64,000 nucleotides of DNA from Clarkia xantiana subsp. parviflora (taxonomy: Eukaryota > Streptophyta > Magnoliopsida > Myrtales > Onagraceae), in assembly GCA_036873135.1 (NCBI GenBank), contig JAPTYO010000002.1, positions 42,151,452 through 42,215,451 on the forward strand. The letters are read 5' to 3'. The position numbers were made by a program, and so were the translations under genes. The first letter of the stretch is position 1. Each line of letters begins with the position of its first letter. Positions 20,505-32,477 of the stretch are shown piece after piece. The notes below the pieces were generated by a model. The model saw nothing but the letters and a program-made list of their open reading frames with translations. It was not told where the DNA came from and did no database searches.

Positions 20505-20528
20505 GACATCATAAGCAGATTCCACAGG
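20505..20528 (+). other. Putative exon, second half, beyond element A
   Basis: It continues the frame of 9311-9377 after the target duplication and ends CAG|GTAATG, a plausible splice donor. Confidence 0.3.
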
Positions 20529-20660
20529 TAATGATTTACCAATTCATACAGTTATATTATATGTATGCATAGGTTTACTTTTAGTTTGAAATTGTATAAT
20601 TGATTATTGAACTAGTATAACTCAACCGTAATCTATATTGTTATTATTATATATTTTATT

Positions 20661-21781
20661 TTTTGGTAACGAAGCCTTTTAATAATAATAGATGACAAAG
20701 CTGCCAAGGCAACCAAACACGAATACAAACTAAGAGAAAAGGATAGTAGGAATGTCCCGGGAAAACCAAGTCCCGGTGAGATGATACCTACTAGCCTTTT
20801 TCCCTATAATATGAGCAGTTTGAACAAACTTACGAGGACGAAAAACAACAATTACAGACTTTGACCTACAAAGTTCAACAATATCCGATAATAAAACAAA
20901 CAAAAAAGAAGGTCTAATATCCGGCTGCCCTAGAAATTTAACTAAAACCTGTGAATCAGTCCACAAAAAACGATTGGCAGCATTCCGAGGAAACAGCAGG
21001 AGACTTGTCCTAATAGCTAGGGCTTCAGCCAAGAGTGGATCCATGCCAGACAAGGAAGTAACCGAGCAACCCAAAACATTATCTTCCTCATCAAGTAAAA
21101 CAGCAGCACCAAAGACTTGACAGCTCAGTTTATCAACTACACCATCAACAATAACAGCTGGACGTTGTTGTGGAGTTGATAGTTGATTATGATCTACTGT
21201 GAAGGTGGCTGGGGTGGTTTGGGTGGCTGGGTATGATCTGTGGGTAGAGTTTGTGTGAAGGTCTGCTCTGGCACAGATGAAGGCGTTGGTCGAGGCTGTT
21301 ATATCACCAAAAGTAGCAACAATGTCATTATAAGTCCTATGAAAGCTGGAAATTACAGACTCTATTGAAGGACTTAAGTTATGAAAAATAACATTGTTTC
21401 TAGCTAACCAAATTTCCCACATGATCAGACACTTAATCACTAGTAATTCTGAAGTAGATACTAGAACATCCCTGTTGTCTAAACTAAATTTTAACCAGTC
21501 CATTGCTGTTCTGCAGGGCAAGGCATCTGTCCAAACTGACAGAGGACTAGCAAACCAAGCTTGCCTTGCAAATGGGCAACTCCAAACCAAATGATCCCAG
21601 GACTCAAAACTCTGTTTGCACAAAACACAGAAAGGATTAGCAGTATTAATTCTTTTATATAAATTACATCCAAGTGGCAGGCTGTTGCGGCACCCCTTCC
21701 AGACGAACATCTTTATTTTTGGAAAAACTTTGAGATTCCAAAGTGTAATCCAAAAATTAGGACTAGCAGACTCAGGGGGTG
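20661..21781 (-). mobile_element. 5'-truncated LINE (L1 type)
   Basis: The minus strand carries the 3' part of a LINE ORF2 and ends in an AT-rich tail reading TATTATTAAAAGGCTTCGTTACC, typical of plant LINE 3' ends. The 5' side stops around 21781, as expected from incomplete target-primed reverse transcription. Target duplications could not be defined. Confidence 0.75.
20730..21781 (-). pseudogene. LINE ORF2 C-terminus: zinc-binding RT-adjacent domain and RNase H
   Basis: The open frame runs at least from 21781 to the stop at 20730; a Met occurs at 21710 but the frame is open upstream, so this is a truncated protein, not a gene start. The N-terminal part (FVWKGCRNSLP ... CVLCKQSFESWDHLVWSCPFA) is the zf-RVT domain that follows LINE reverse transcriptase. 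The C-terminal part (FGAAVLLDEEDNVLG ... LAEALAIRTSL ... LWTDSQVLV) is an RNase H of the RVT_3 type. Both domains are free of stops, so the copy is not old, but without endonuclease and RT it cannot move. Confidence 0.85.
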
Positions 21782-22150
21782 CAGATTGTCATGTTATTTT
21801 ATTGTTTACCCAATTTTTGTATTGTCATGTTTTATCATATTATTATCCTAGTCTTGTGTGATACTAGTTTAATAAGATCTAAACGTTAGATATCGGAAAT
21901 TTGGCAAATTTGTGAAGTGAGTACCGAAAGGGCGTGATTAATTCCATGTGTTTAATTCGTAATAGAACCCCCGAACTCGAATTTCTTATCGTAGACCGAT
22001 TTTATACTTAGGTGCTTAATTCGTTACTCGCTTAGGTAAATTTAGGATTCTAGTTAGCCTAATAATTAACTAGTGGCGACTCTTTTAAAATTCTACGTTT
22101 TCAAAACGCAATTCGCCATAAGTCAGAATTTAGGGTCTGACACATACCCT
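21782..22150. other. Unassigned, probable retroelement remnant
   Basis: Non-coding. The string agtggcgactctttt and the surrounding text are reminiscent of gypsy leader sequence, but I cannot place it. Confidence 0.3.
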
Positions 22151-22839
22151 TAGTCAAACTCAACCGATTTCCAAAACGTGGTCACTGTGCCGTTTTGTTT
22201 AGCACTGTGTTCGTATGCCTGGAAGCGACCATTGAGTTTGACCTTAGATATGAGTTCTGAGTCCGTGAGGATACTTTAGGTGCTCCTACATAAAGCACCC
22301 GGGATCAATCACACGCTCAAAGTGAAGAAGTTTGTGCCTGTCTGAATCTCGAGGATTCTATCTAGCACAACCGAGCCTGACCCCATGGTCGAACATGGCA
22401 CGCGCAGTATGAAGTGCGCGTCAATAGCATAACCTGAGTAATCAGGAGTGGTAAATGTCATATTCTATCGCAGATTCTCATCTGGCCCAGAATGAGGTTT
22501 CTGATGAACTGAGTTCATCACGGGGATATGCAAAACAAGATCATGTCGTATTACCCCGAAACCAAATGATCGTTTTGCTTAACCAGGTTTTTCGAAAGCA
22601 CCGTGGTTCTTAGCCGGTCTTGACATGATGGAGGTGTCTCCTCCGTCAAGACGACCTAGCCATTGTGATGAGGCTGGGCCCACACTCGACATATTTTATT
22701 GGGAGTTTTTACGCTCCAACGACTAGTTTATAGACCGTAAAATCCGATGTAATTCAAACATTATGACGTTGTAAGATCATAAACTCAAATTGAAATTCAT
22801 CCATTCAAATTGGAAAAATTCGAACCTAAAAAATGTTGT
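22151..22839 (-). other. Probable copia 3' non-coding region
   Basis: It lies downstream (minus sense) of the copia RNase H remnant. No LTR C sequence is seen in it, so the copia 3' LTR is missing or lost. Confidence 0.35.
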
Positions 22840-22849
22840 TTGACACAAT

Positions 22850-24329
22850 ACTATCCTCCCAAACCCTACGTAGTCCAAGGATTTTGACATGCTTTATGAA
22901 AACTTCCCCGCGTAGTGGTTTAGTTAATTGGTCCGCCACCATATTCTCAGAGGATAAGTATTCTAATGTGATCAATTTTTCTTCTACCATACTCTTCGGA
23001 TAATTAGACTTAAAATCAATGTGTTTCGTCCTACTATGGTACTTTAGATTCTTAGCGTTGCTGCTTGACTGTCAGAGTAAATCCTCACAGGTTTACTCCC
23101 GTCCTCGACGTCAAACAGGGAAGTTAAGAGTCGTTTAAGCTAGACAACTTCCTGTGCATTCTTAGAGAGGGCCACGAATTCGGATTCCATCATGGAAAAC
23201 ACGACACATGATTGATTATGCTCATTCATGAAATGGCGACATTAGCAAGGAGAAATACTCCTCTTGATGTGGACTTACGATCATCCGGACCGCCACTATG
23301 GTCGGCGTTACTGAACCTAGACAATTCTAATTTCTTACCCTCATAGCACAGTCCATAGTCGGCAGTACCTTTCAGGTATCGAATAATTCGTTTAACGGCT
23401 CGTAAATGTTGATATCCAGGGTCTGATTGGAAACGCGCTACTAAGCCCACATCGTAACAGATATCCGGACGAGTGCATTGCATGACGTACATCAAACTAC
23501 CAACCATACTGAGGTAATATGCACTCTTCATCTGTTCAAGCTCCGCTTGGTATTTTGGGCCATCACGCTTAGACAGCGCGCACCCAAACACTACCGGCGT
23601 GTCCACGGGTTTGGCATTTTGGAGATTAAACCTTCTCAACAATTTGTTGATATAGGCTTGTTGGGAAAGACATAGTTTACGAGTAGCCTGATCCCTAGCA
23701 ATCTTAAAGCCTAGGATGTATGTGGCTTCTCCCATGTCTTTCATCTCAAATACAGATGCCAACCAAGACTTTGATTCATTCATGTAATTCACAACAATCA
23801 CGGAAATAAGTATGTCATCGACGTACAACGTCAAGATAACGTACTTTGACTTAGAGGTCTTGGTGTACACGCATGGATCCTCATGAAGATTCACGAATCT
23901 GTTGCCAACGATTTCCTCGTGAAACCTGCACTACCATTTCCGAGATGATTGTTTAAGACCACAGATCGATCTTTGGAGTTTAAAAACTTTACGTTCATTT
24001 CCAGGGGTAAAAAAACCCTCCGGTTGCTCCATATAGATATCTTCCTCTAGGTTTTCGTGGAGGAACGCGGTCTTAACATCCATTTGGTGCAGCTCCAGAT
24101 CAAGGCTTGCAACCAAGGCTAGGATGGCCCGGACTGTGGTGTAACCCATAGTCGGTGAGTACGTCTCATCAAAGTCCACTCCGTGAAGTTGGGTATATCC
24201 TTTCGCGACTAATCGAGCTTTGTAACTCTCAACGTTTCCTTCAGCAGTAAGTTTCAGAACCCACTTAGCCCCTATTGCTTCGCGGTTAGCAGGAAAATCA
24301 ACTAACAACCATGCCGAATTAGCTTTCAT
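22850..24329 (-). pseudogene. Copia reverse transcriptase and RNase H remnant
   Basis: Minus-strand reading in pieces: RT N-terminal part 24329-23931 (AIGAKWVLKLTAEGNVESYKARLVAKGYTQ region, QMDVKTAFLHE, ICGLKQSSRKW), then 23894-23226 with the catalytic YVDDI and the copia linker and RNase H start (QCTRPDICYDVGLVARF, RYLKGTADYGL, SNADHSGG). A broken tail to about 22850 still shows the RNase H motif with DSQAA and the final LTKPL-like segment. Stops and frameshifts separate the pieces. In the full copia order RT follows integrase, which is missing here. Confidence 0.85.
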
Positions 24330-24338
24330 AGAGGCGAT

Positions 24339-25090
24339 CTATTCATCCATTTCTTTCCTCCATTCCTTCGCTTGAGGTCCATCCAACACTTGTTTAACTG
24401 TTACCAGTTCATCAACAGAAGTCAGGGTGAACAATTCACCTCTTTTGATGGGATACTTCTTAGGAGAAGTTCGTTGCCTTTGACTACGTCTAGGCACATT
24501 ATTCTCATATTGTTCTTGAACTATACTCCCACTGGGAACAATGCTCCCACTCAGAACAATACTCCCACTGGGAACAAGGGTGCTGCTGGAACCTTCACCT
24601 TCAACTTTTCTTGGACGACCTCTTGGTCTCGGGTTTCTATCGCCGAGATTAATTCCATGGTTACTAAGACCAGGAACCAAGGTTGTTGTGCCACTCCCAC
24701 TGTTTCCAGCAGGTAGTTGAGGAATTATAGGATTCTCATCAAACGATTCAGCAATGTGATGAACAGGTTCCAATTGATTCGCACCTGCAGCAACAGTGAT
24801 CCGCGTGGTTGGATTGGCTCCTCCCACTTGATTTATAATGAAAATGTCCTCATTCTCATTTACCATGTCATTCACTGGTGTTGCCGCCTCAAATATCCAA
24901 CTCGAAGTAAGTGGGACCTGAACATCATCATCTTGTTCTAGTTCAATTAAGACATCATTCGTTTTGATATTACCAAGCGTTAGAAATTCGTCCTCAAGGA
25001 ATGTAACTTCTCATGTTCGAACACGCCACCATTTTCTTGAGATGTCCTTAACACGCGTCCAGTAGAGTTCGTAGTGTCATTAAAGATGAT
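24339..25090 (-). pseudogene. Copia linker between integrase and RT
   Basis: Minus strand, open at 24875-24339, serine/proline-rich, with a triplicated PSGSIV-like heptad and the conserved RRSQRQRTSPKKYPIKRGE region preceding RT. Broken frames upstream to about 25090 read like the C-terminal side of a copia integrase. Linkers of this kind are normal in copia Pol. Confidence 0.65.
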
Positions 25091-26091
25091 TTTCAGTCTT
25101 ATAGGTTCCTACTAGCCGAATCGACTGTCGGTCGATACGTGTGTGCTGCGCCACCCGCAGGGTTGCAGCTTGGTAAGATCCATCTCCTTACCAATTTAGA
25201 GCTCATATGGCGATGGTTATCCGATTTTATATGAACCAGGTTCACCACATGATTTGTAGTCAACTACACATCATCCTTGAAGGAGATCGGAAGTTGAGCA
25301 AGCGATATCATGATACTGACCATGTCTGGGAAGTGTGTGATTATAATGCTCTGCTAATCTGATTCGTTAGAGGCGATATCCAGATCGTCATTTAATGAAA
25401 AATCAATTTCATTGCATACTCATATTCTGAGGTTTTGTCCACCTTAGATCGTGCATTAGGTTCTCACCCTTTGCTCATTTCATAATTCTCTACGAGAAGT
25501 TGTATGAGTACCATAAACCGTAAGGTTATATATGTAATACAAATTTATTTAGAGCATTAAATCATACGCTTCATATTAAATTGGTACTTTGAAACGATGT
25601 GTCTCGTCTGTCGAGGGATTCGCGCCTCGTGCGCGTCACTAGATGTAACTCTTGGTGAAATCGTTTCGTTTCCAAAATTCAATCTTATCGGTTTAGCACA
25701 TGTTCGCGCGTTACGATTTATTAATTATATGAAGTACTAACAAATAAGTAATTTTAAATCAGTCGCACTCAGATTCGCAATGTATAGAACAGTAATCATA
25801 AAATCAAGCGGCACAAGATTGGGAAAAAGATAATCGATACTCTATTCAAGCATTCAATAAATGCCCAACAAAGTTTCAAGTTTTCACCATGAAACATATA
25901 ACCATTAGAGCACTCAATACTAATAGAAAAAGTCCAAGCAAGTTAGGAGAGGTCGATCGTCCAATCCTATTTGTCCTGGGGCATCATCATCCTCATTTAC
26001 ACTCCATCCTCTTCTCGATTCTGTAATCCAAAAATGGGATTGAATACTCTCGAGGAAGTAGGATTTTAAAGAGAATATATGAATTTCGTCA
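25091..26091. other. Gap in copia where protease and integrase should be
   Basis: About 1 kb with no open frame and no integrase motif that I can see. It may be deeply decayed or replaced sequence. Confidence 0.4.
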
Positions 26092-27101
26092 TTATTTCTC
26101 GGAACGTACCTTGGGAGGATTAGTATAGGAAGCTGCCAGGTGGCCTTTTACGCCGCACCTGAAGCACGTTCGAGATTCCTCTCTACGTATACGCTTTCTC
26201 TGCCTATTCTTGCCACCAGCTTGCTTTGGTTTGAACGTTCTTTGATTGTTTGGAACAAACGACTTGTTAGCCTTCTTTTGAAGGTCTTTGCCCTTTCTCT
26301 TGCGCTTACCTTTCTGCTCAGTTGGGGATGATGACGCTATATGCATCTCAGCTCTGGGCTTTTCAGCTCTGTGTCGATCCTCTTCCAACTCGAGATGAAC
26401 GCGTACGGACTCGAGTTTATCTAGATGCGTATCGTGGGTAAGGTGCATTTTCATGCTGTTCCAAGAATCGGGCAAAGAGCGAATGACGCATTGGACCTTC
26501 TGTTCCTCAGACAGGGTCTCCCCTGCCTCCTTGAGTTCAGCAAGCATGTTAGACATATGTCTAATATGCTCCTTCATCGTGTGCTTAGGATTCATCTTAT
26601 ATGAGTCTAAAGCGATGTTTAACGACCGCTTTTGGGCTGTGGTGTAAACACCAAAACTTCGTTAAGACCATCCTAAAGGTCTTTAGCAGACTCAAGGTGA
26701 TCATACCTGTAGAGTATCTCATCCTCTAGCAACGACATCAAGGCGGAACGAATCTCCAGGTCCTTAGCATCCCATTGTTCATAGAATGCTTTATGCTCAT
26801 CTGTGAGGTCTCCCTCAGGCCTAACTTGTTTGGTAGTCAGGTGGTCCAAACCTTTCATTTCAGTAATTACCATCTTTGCGCGCTTGTTCCAAATCTTATA
26901 ATTGTTACCATTCAATCTGACCCCATTGTTCATTTGGGTGATCACATTTCTAATCGCAACCATCGATACTAAACCCACATTGATAATTATGCGAAAATCA
27001 GGGAGACAACAACTTTTTTTTAAACGAATTGCATACATTTGATTTCTATGAGATAGAGGCGACAAGCAATGATTCTTCAGACATCTAACCAATCCGACCA
27101 C
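26092..27101 (-). pseudogene. Copia Gag remnant
   Basis: Minus-strand frames 27101-26673 and 26595-26092. The first holds the copia Gag start (VRLNGNNYKIWNKRAKM). The second holds the Gag core (LSEEQKVQCVIRSLPDSW) and a zinc knuckle CFRCGVKGHLAASY in which the last cysteine is Tyr. A frame break near 26600-26670 separates them. Confidence 0.85.
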
Positions 27102-27223
27102 CAGTGAACCAATGGAAGGAGGTCGTGAAAGCGTTCACATTACTGACGTCTTCTTTCAAATAGACCAGTCTTTTAAAACGGTTTGATCGCTCTCACCGGA
27201 GCATAGAGTTTTTACATACACCA

Positions 27224-27912
27224 TGTTGGGTTACGATTATAAGGACAGACCAATGCATATAAGTCGAGAGCATGGCAAGTCGAGACTCATGAAAAAAGAG
27301 TCGACGACTAATCTTACTCGGAAGGAAGAAACAAAAACAAATAGTCGACACCGGGTATTGGGAAGATCGACAACTAAGGTTCTTAAAGACCGGCGATAAG
27401 TCTGCTCAAAACTCCCCCTCTTAAGGCAAGAGTCGAGTCGACAACCAAGTACTATTAAAGAAACCTTCCTCCTAAGGAAAAGACAACTAGCGACCTGCTT
27501 ACCGCCTCAGAGAAAACCCTTCCTCTTAAGGAAGGGGCAGGTGGCGACCTGCTTCGACCGCCATAAGAAAACCTTCCTGGCTAAGGAAATGTGAGGTGGC
27601 GACCTTCTTGTCACCTGCTGAAACCGACTCTGGAGAGAAACACTTCCCCTATAAATAGAGAAACACTTTCATTATTTAGATGATTACATTCACATACTTT
27701 TATAAGTATTCTCTTAAATTCCATTACTGACTTAAGCTTCGGAGTGGAATCAGGGGCCATCCCCACCCCTTTTCAGGTCCTCGCCTACCAAAAGCATCTA
27801 AAGGAAACTAAGTACCCCTGAGGTCGAGATAGACACCTAAAAGAGCTAGCCACAAGCGAGATCTCGAAGTCCATTACCAGAAGCTTCAGGCCACGTCATT
27901 TTGATCCCAACA
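27224..27912 (+). mobile_element. Element B 5' LTR (gypsy)
   Basis: 689 bp, TGTTGGG ... CCCAACA, with a TATA box CTATAAATAG at 27649-27658 and a primer-binding site two bases beyond the end. Its left flank is copia leader. The partner LTR pieces are 55065-55160 and 60438-60728. The flanking pentamers (CACCA left, CACTC right) match only in the first three bases. Confidence 0.85.
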
Positions 27913-27914
27913 TT

Positions 27915-27932
27915 TGGCGCCGTCTGTGGGAA
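27915..27932 (+). other. Primer-binding site of element B
   Basis: TGGCGCCGTCTGTGGGAA, identical to that of A and D. Confidence 0.85.
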
Positions 27933-27949
27933 ATGGTGATCAAGAAGTC

Positions 27950-28538
27950 ATGGCTCCCAACAAGAATACTAAGAAGACAACGACAGTGGTGGAAGAAATA
28001 GCCAGATCTCAGACAGATCCCACCACTTCAAAGCCAACAAATTAGGACGACCCTCCTCGAAATAAAGGTGCCCACCAGGAAGAAGAACCCCTCCACTCTG
28101 ACCCACCTCCTGATACAGTGGATACGGAGGAAAGAGTAGGGATGACACCTACCGTTGTCCCCCAAGAAATAATGACTATGTTCATAGCCTTTTGGTACCA
28201 GGCTCAAGCAGGAACCATTCCCAGCAACAAAGAGCCAACTCGAGAAATCTCCCGTAAGGAGATGTGGCCTCTAGCGAAAAGATCGATAAGGTCAACCTTC
28301 TGGAGAATGAAGCCCGCAAAACTTCTAAGTCCGACAAAGCAACAGAAGAACTTGTCTTATTCACTATAGGACATGTGTAAGAATTACTCAATAAGAAGAG
28401 AAGGGGGCAAGTGACATGATAGCCGTTCGTGATCATACCTCTCACCCTTTCTCCAAAAGACTCTTTGATACTCGAGTTCCTCCGCAACTCTTCACGAGAA
28501 ATATCGACGAATATACTGGCGAGGGAGATCCTGTACGC
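27950..28538 (+). pseudogene. Element B Gag N-terminus, interrupted by element D
   Basis: The frame opens at ATG 27950 (MAPNKNTKK) and has a TAG after 32 codons; the same frame then continues to about 28368, and a shifted frame carries FSKRLFDTRVPP and NIDEYTGEGDPVR. The last motif aligns with IDEYDGVADPVR of the A Gag core, so B is also Tat-like. The sequence stops exactly at the D LTR, so D inserted in the Gag core. The rest of B's coding region is lost. Confidence 0.75.
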
Positions 28539-29255
28539 TGATGGGTTTCGCTATGGCCATTAGGCCCTTTAACGGTGAGTAAACGGTGAATAGGCCCACT
28601 GGGCCCTAAAAGGAGGTCAGGATGACCAAGGCGAAGGGTCCCGACAGAGGGAGTCCCGATGGAGAAAGGTCCCGACAGAGTCGGTCCCGATGGGCGAGCT
28701 GGATGCTCCCCATGAGATGCCTTTAAGTAGGCCCCGATGATGAATCCCTGAGAATATTGGCCCTGTCACGATGACGAGGGGCCCCGAGCGGTGACACAAT
28801 GAGATAACTCTGGAGTCCCCGATACTGGTCGGGACTTGCTATTAGAGGTTGAGGCCGAGATACGCGGAGCGTGGCCGAGATAAGCGAGATCATGGCCTAG
28901 ATAGGCGGGATCGTGGCCGAGATACGCGGAGCGTGGCCGAGATAGGCGAGATCATGGCCTAGATAGGTTGGATCGTGGCCAAGATACGCGGAACGTGAGC
29001 TAACCGCCCCAGCGGTTCTCCAGGTAACTGAGGTAGTTCTTCGCCTATAAAAGGGCAGAAGTTACCTCAGATTGAATACGTTTTGATATACACTCTTTGA
29101 GACTCTTGCTTGCCAGTTTATTCGAGACACTCATTTAAGCATCGGAGAGGGATTCTGGGTCACCGCCCGGTCTATCCCCTCTTGCAGGATTACGTGGAGC
29201 GAAGGAGTTCGGATCGCCGTCAAGACCGTACCGGAGTTCCAACCGTGATCCAACA
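28539..29255 (+). mobile_element. Element D 5' LTR (Tat gypsy)
   Basis: 717 bp, TGATGGGTTTCG ... ATCCAACA. TATA box CTATAAAAG at 29045-29053. It is clearly related to but diverged from the A LTR. The left flank is TACGC inside B gag; no matching right flank survives because D's 3' end is lost. Confidence 0.85.
28856..28998 (+). repeat. Tandem subrepeats inside the D LTR
   Basis: About 60-bp units built from gagatacgcggagcgtggcc and gagatcatggcctagatagg, about 2.3 copies. They lie upstream of the TATA box, in U3. Confidence 0.75.
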
Positions 29256-29256
29256 T

Positions 29257-29274
29257 TGGCGCCGTCTGTGGGAA
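29257..29274 (+). other. Primer-binding site of element D
   Basis: TGGCGCCGTCTGTGGGAA one base after the LTR. Confidence 0.85.
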
Positions 29275-29292
29275 TCGTGACAAAAAGCTAGT

Positions 29293-31221
29293 ATGACTTC
29301 TACTCGTTCAATGGTGGCTGGCAAGCAGAGAAGACAAGGACAATCTGGTGGTTCCCGTCATCCTGCCGGGACAACTCTGAATTCGCCACCGGAGCGTGCT
29401 GAGGACCAAAATCTCCCAGCTGAGGTTTCCCGAACATGGGGGGCACAATGAAGTTCTTGAGGATACTGCTCAACACCAATAGAATAGGGAGGATGAGGCT
29501 CCTCCAAACGCGGATCTGACGAAGGCTGTGGCGGATGCCATGCCGATGTTTTTGGCGGCCGTGGAGGCTCTCTTAGAGCGGAGAGAGGCGGCCAAGAGGC
29601 AGGAGGAGGTGCCCCCGCCAGCAGAGGTTCAGAATGTGCAGGAGACCCAACCCAGGATCCAGGATAAGGGTAAGGAACCCGCTCAATCAGAGTGATTTGT
29701 GGTCGATGGGCCAGGACCAGTGCAGCATAGGACCATTCCCCTCAATGGTCCCATCACCCCCGATCAGGTGGTGAAGATCGTGAACATCTGCATGGGGGAG
29801 CAGAAACCGATGATGTCGGAACTGAGGGATCGATCCACCCATCCCTTCGTTCCACGACTAATAGACACCCTCGCCCCGCCAGGGCTGGGTATCCCCACAG
29901 TGAAGGAGTATGATGGCGGGGGAGATCCAGTTCGTCATGTCCAGAAGCACCTCATGGCATGTCTGGGCAGAGCCCCGAATGACGATATCGTGTGTGTACT
30001 GTTCCCAAATACACTTGGTGAAAGGGCCCTGACCTGGTTCTTCAGCCTGCCCCCAGGGTGCATCACCAGCTGGGCTGATATGCATGACTGTTTCATCCAG
30101 CAGTACCAGGGTCGTCGGCGCCTCTTGAAGAGCGTGAGGTCCCTCGCCCAGGTGGTGCAGAGGCCCGACGAATCGCTGGCACATTACTACCAGCGGTATA
30201 CTGCTAGCGTGGCGGAGATTGACGAGGAGATATCAGAGGGAGAGACCATTCGTACCTTCCTGCGGAACCTAACAGCCCCCTATGGTTCCGACCTGATGCA
30301 CAGCGTGGCTGAGAAGGCTGTGTGGAACATGGAGGCACTATAGAAGAGGGTGAAGCAGCAAATCGACGTGCAAGAGTTGAAAATAGCTTCCGGAGAGCTT
30401 GATCCTCCGAAGTCGAATAAGGGGAGGCAGTCGCTCAAGCCATTGGACGACCATAAGCGGAAGGATAAGTCCGAGGGCAGTCGGACTCGAGGTCGTTCTG
30501 ATCGAAGGGAGGACAGGCGTCCCCCGAGGAAGGATAAGCGGGAGGACTATAGGATCCCTCTGAATAGCTCCATGGCGGAGGTGCTAGCGGTCATGGATCG
30601 ACAGGGTATCTCTAGGTACCCCACGAAGAAGGAAGGAGAGTTTATGGGATCCCGCACCGATCGTTACTGTCGGTTCCACCGCGCCAGCGGTCACGACACA
30701 AACCATTGTCGGGATTTGAAGAAGGAAATTGAAAAGCTGATCCAGAAGGGGAAGCTTAAGGAGTTTGTGGCTGAAAGGCGGTGTCGTTCCCGCTCCCAAT
30801 CTCGATCGCGGTCCCGTTCCCGATCCCGCGATCGGTCCCCGAAGAAGAAGAAGTCGGAACCAGAGTCCTCTGGCGCCCGTAAGGAGAAGCGGGGCACTAT
30901 CAATGTGATTCACGGAGGATTTGCCGCGGGAGGTGACACCACAGCCTCTCGGGAGGTCTATGCCTCTAGAATTTCCGCTGCTGTGGTGCTGGGTAAGAGG
31001 TCCCGATCCTGGACTGTGAAGGAAGAGATGGTGATTTCCTTTTCCGCGGAGGACCTGATAGGAGTGGAGACTCCACATGATGACGCTTTGGTCGTGACCC
31101 TGGACGTGGATGGGTACGAGATGAAGCGAATTTTGATTGACGGAGGGAGCTCCTCCGACATTCTGTTTATGGACGCGCTGGAGGCCATGGGAAAAACGAA
31201 GAAGGATCTGAAGGAGGTGAA
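29293..31221 (+). pseudogene. Element D Gag and start of protease, broken
   Basis: Homologous to residues 1-640 of the A polyprotein. It begins at ATG 29293 and has a frameshift in a G run near 29440, then TAG at 29480, TGA at 29693 and TAG at 30341 (CAG in A). Gag core, the C-x2-H-x4-H-x4-C knuckle, an SR-rich run (RSRSQSRSRSRSRSR) and the protease motif LIDGGSSSD are all visible. The frame is then split by element E immediately after the residues KEVN. It continues at 41220. Confidence 0.9.
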
Positions 31222-32241
31222 TGATGGATATACGCCCAATTTGAACCCGTTGACTACCAAATCGTTTTATTTTTATCACCCCGTTAATGATTGTAAATCG
31301 AAACTTTTGGCCCAAGTATGTTACCCACAAAAAGAAACGGTCCGAACCAGAAAAAACGCGCCAGCCCAAACTTTCGAATTTTCCTACCCGGTCAAACCAT
31401 GGTTTGACCGGGTGGGAGACCCTCCCAATCTCTCAGTTGAGAGATTGGGAGGAGGGAGAGGCTCCCAGTCAAAAGTTTGACTGGGAGGCCTCTCCCACCC
31501 GATCTCTCAGTTGAGAGATCGGGTCCTCCCACCCGATCTCTCAACTGAGAGATCGGGTCCCCCCACCCGATCTCTCTATTGAGAGATCGGGTGGAAGGGG
31601 AAAGGGAGGGGGGCTCCCAGTCAAACTTGGTTTGACTGGGAGACCCCCCTCACCCGGTCAAACTTGTTTGACCGGGCCCATTCACCCGACCCCAAGTCCT
31701 CGGGGTCGGATCCTCGACCCGACCCCGAAGGTTCCGACACCCGGTCCCTGCCCTTAGGGGTCGGATTTTTCCTCCCCCCCAAGGGCCCCGACACCGTTTT
31801 TAGACTCCCATACTCGGTTATTTCCGACAACCTTCTCCGTACCCTAAGGTCTTAATTACGTGTTTAAAGGATAATTAATTGTGTTTAAAGGTTAACGATG
31901 TCATTAAGCCACCTTAATGACACCGTTGCCTATAAATACAACCTCTCCACTATTCATTTGGACATCTTGATCATCTTGGCAAGTTGCATAATTTAGCTCT
32001 GACATCTCTCTAGCTTTATCTCTCTACAAAAACCGTACTGACTTAGGCATCGGAGAGGGTTCATCAGGCACCACCCCCCTCTGTGCCTGGTATTGCCCCT
32101 CTTGCAGGGCGAGAAGAGAAGCGAAGGACAGAAAGACACAGGCTAGGACGACACAACCCGAGTGCACCCATCCGCAACATCCCCAGTGAGGAATGAGACT
32201 TAGGTCGACCGCCCGTTGACCCTAGACTTGGAACCTAACAC
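31222..32241 (+). mobile_element. Element E 5' LTR
   Basis: TGATGGATATACGCCC ... GGAACCTAACA, 1020 bp. It includes the palindrome cluster at 31400-31600 and a TATA box CTATAAATA at 31930-31938. Confidence 0.92.
31380..31675 (+). repeat. Hairpin cluster in the E LTR
   Basis: At least six perfect or near-perfect short palindromes stand in a row, of the types CCGATCTCTCA-GTTGAGAGATCGG and CTCCCAGTCAAA-TTTGACTGGGAG. The 3' LTR (40316-40655) has the same cluster with one extra 35-bp unit. Confidence 0.9.
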
Positions 32242-32243
32242 TT

Positions 32244-32261
32244 GGCGCCGTCCGTGGGCTT
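32244..32261 (+). other. Primer-binding site of element E
   Basis: TGGCGCCGTCCGTGGGCT, two bases after the LTR; a variant of the A/D site. Confidence 0.8.
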
Positions 32262-32291
32262 CGAACAGAAAGCCTGGCAATCACGAGAGCG

Positions 32292-32477
32292 ATGACGAAC
32301 AACTTAGTGTCTAGAGATAATCGCCCACCTGGGGGCAATAGGCAAGAAAGACAGCCTATACCTCCAGCAAGGCAGCCTAACCCAGAGAAGCAGCCTGCAC
32401 ACCTAGAGCCTCAGGTAACCCCACAGGCACCCCAGCCTAACAAGCAGGGAGGAGGACCTTCACGCCCAGCTGGCTAG
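32292..32477 (+). pseudogene. Element E Gag start remnant
   Basis: A 61-residue proline/glutamine-rich frame from ATG 32292, 30 bases after the primer-binding site, in the position of Gag in related elements. It ends at TAG and no Gag core follows. Confidence 0.5.
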
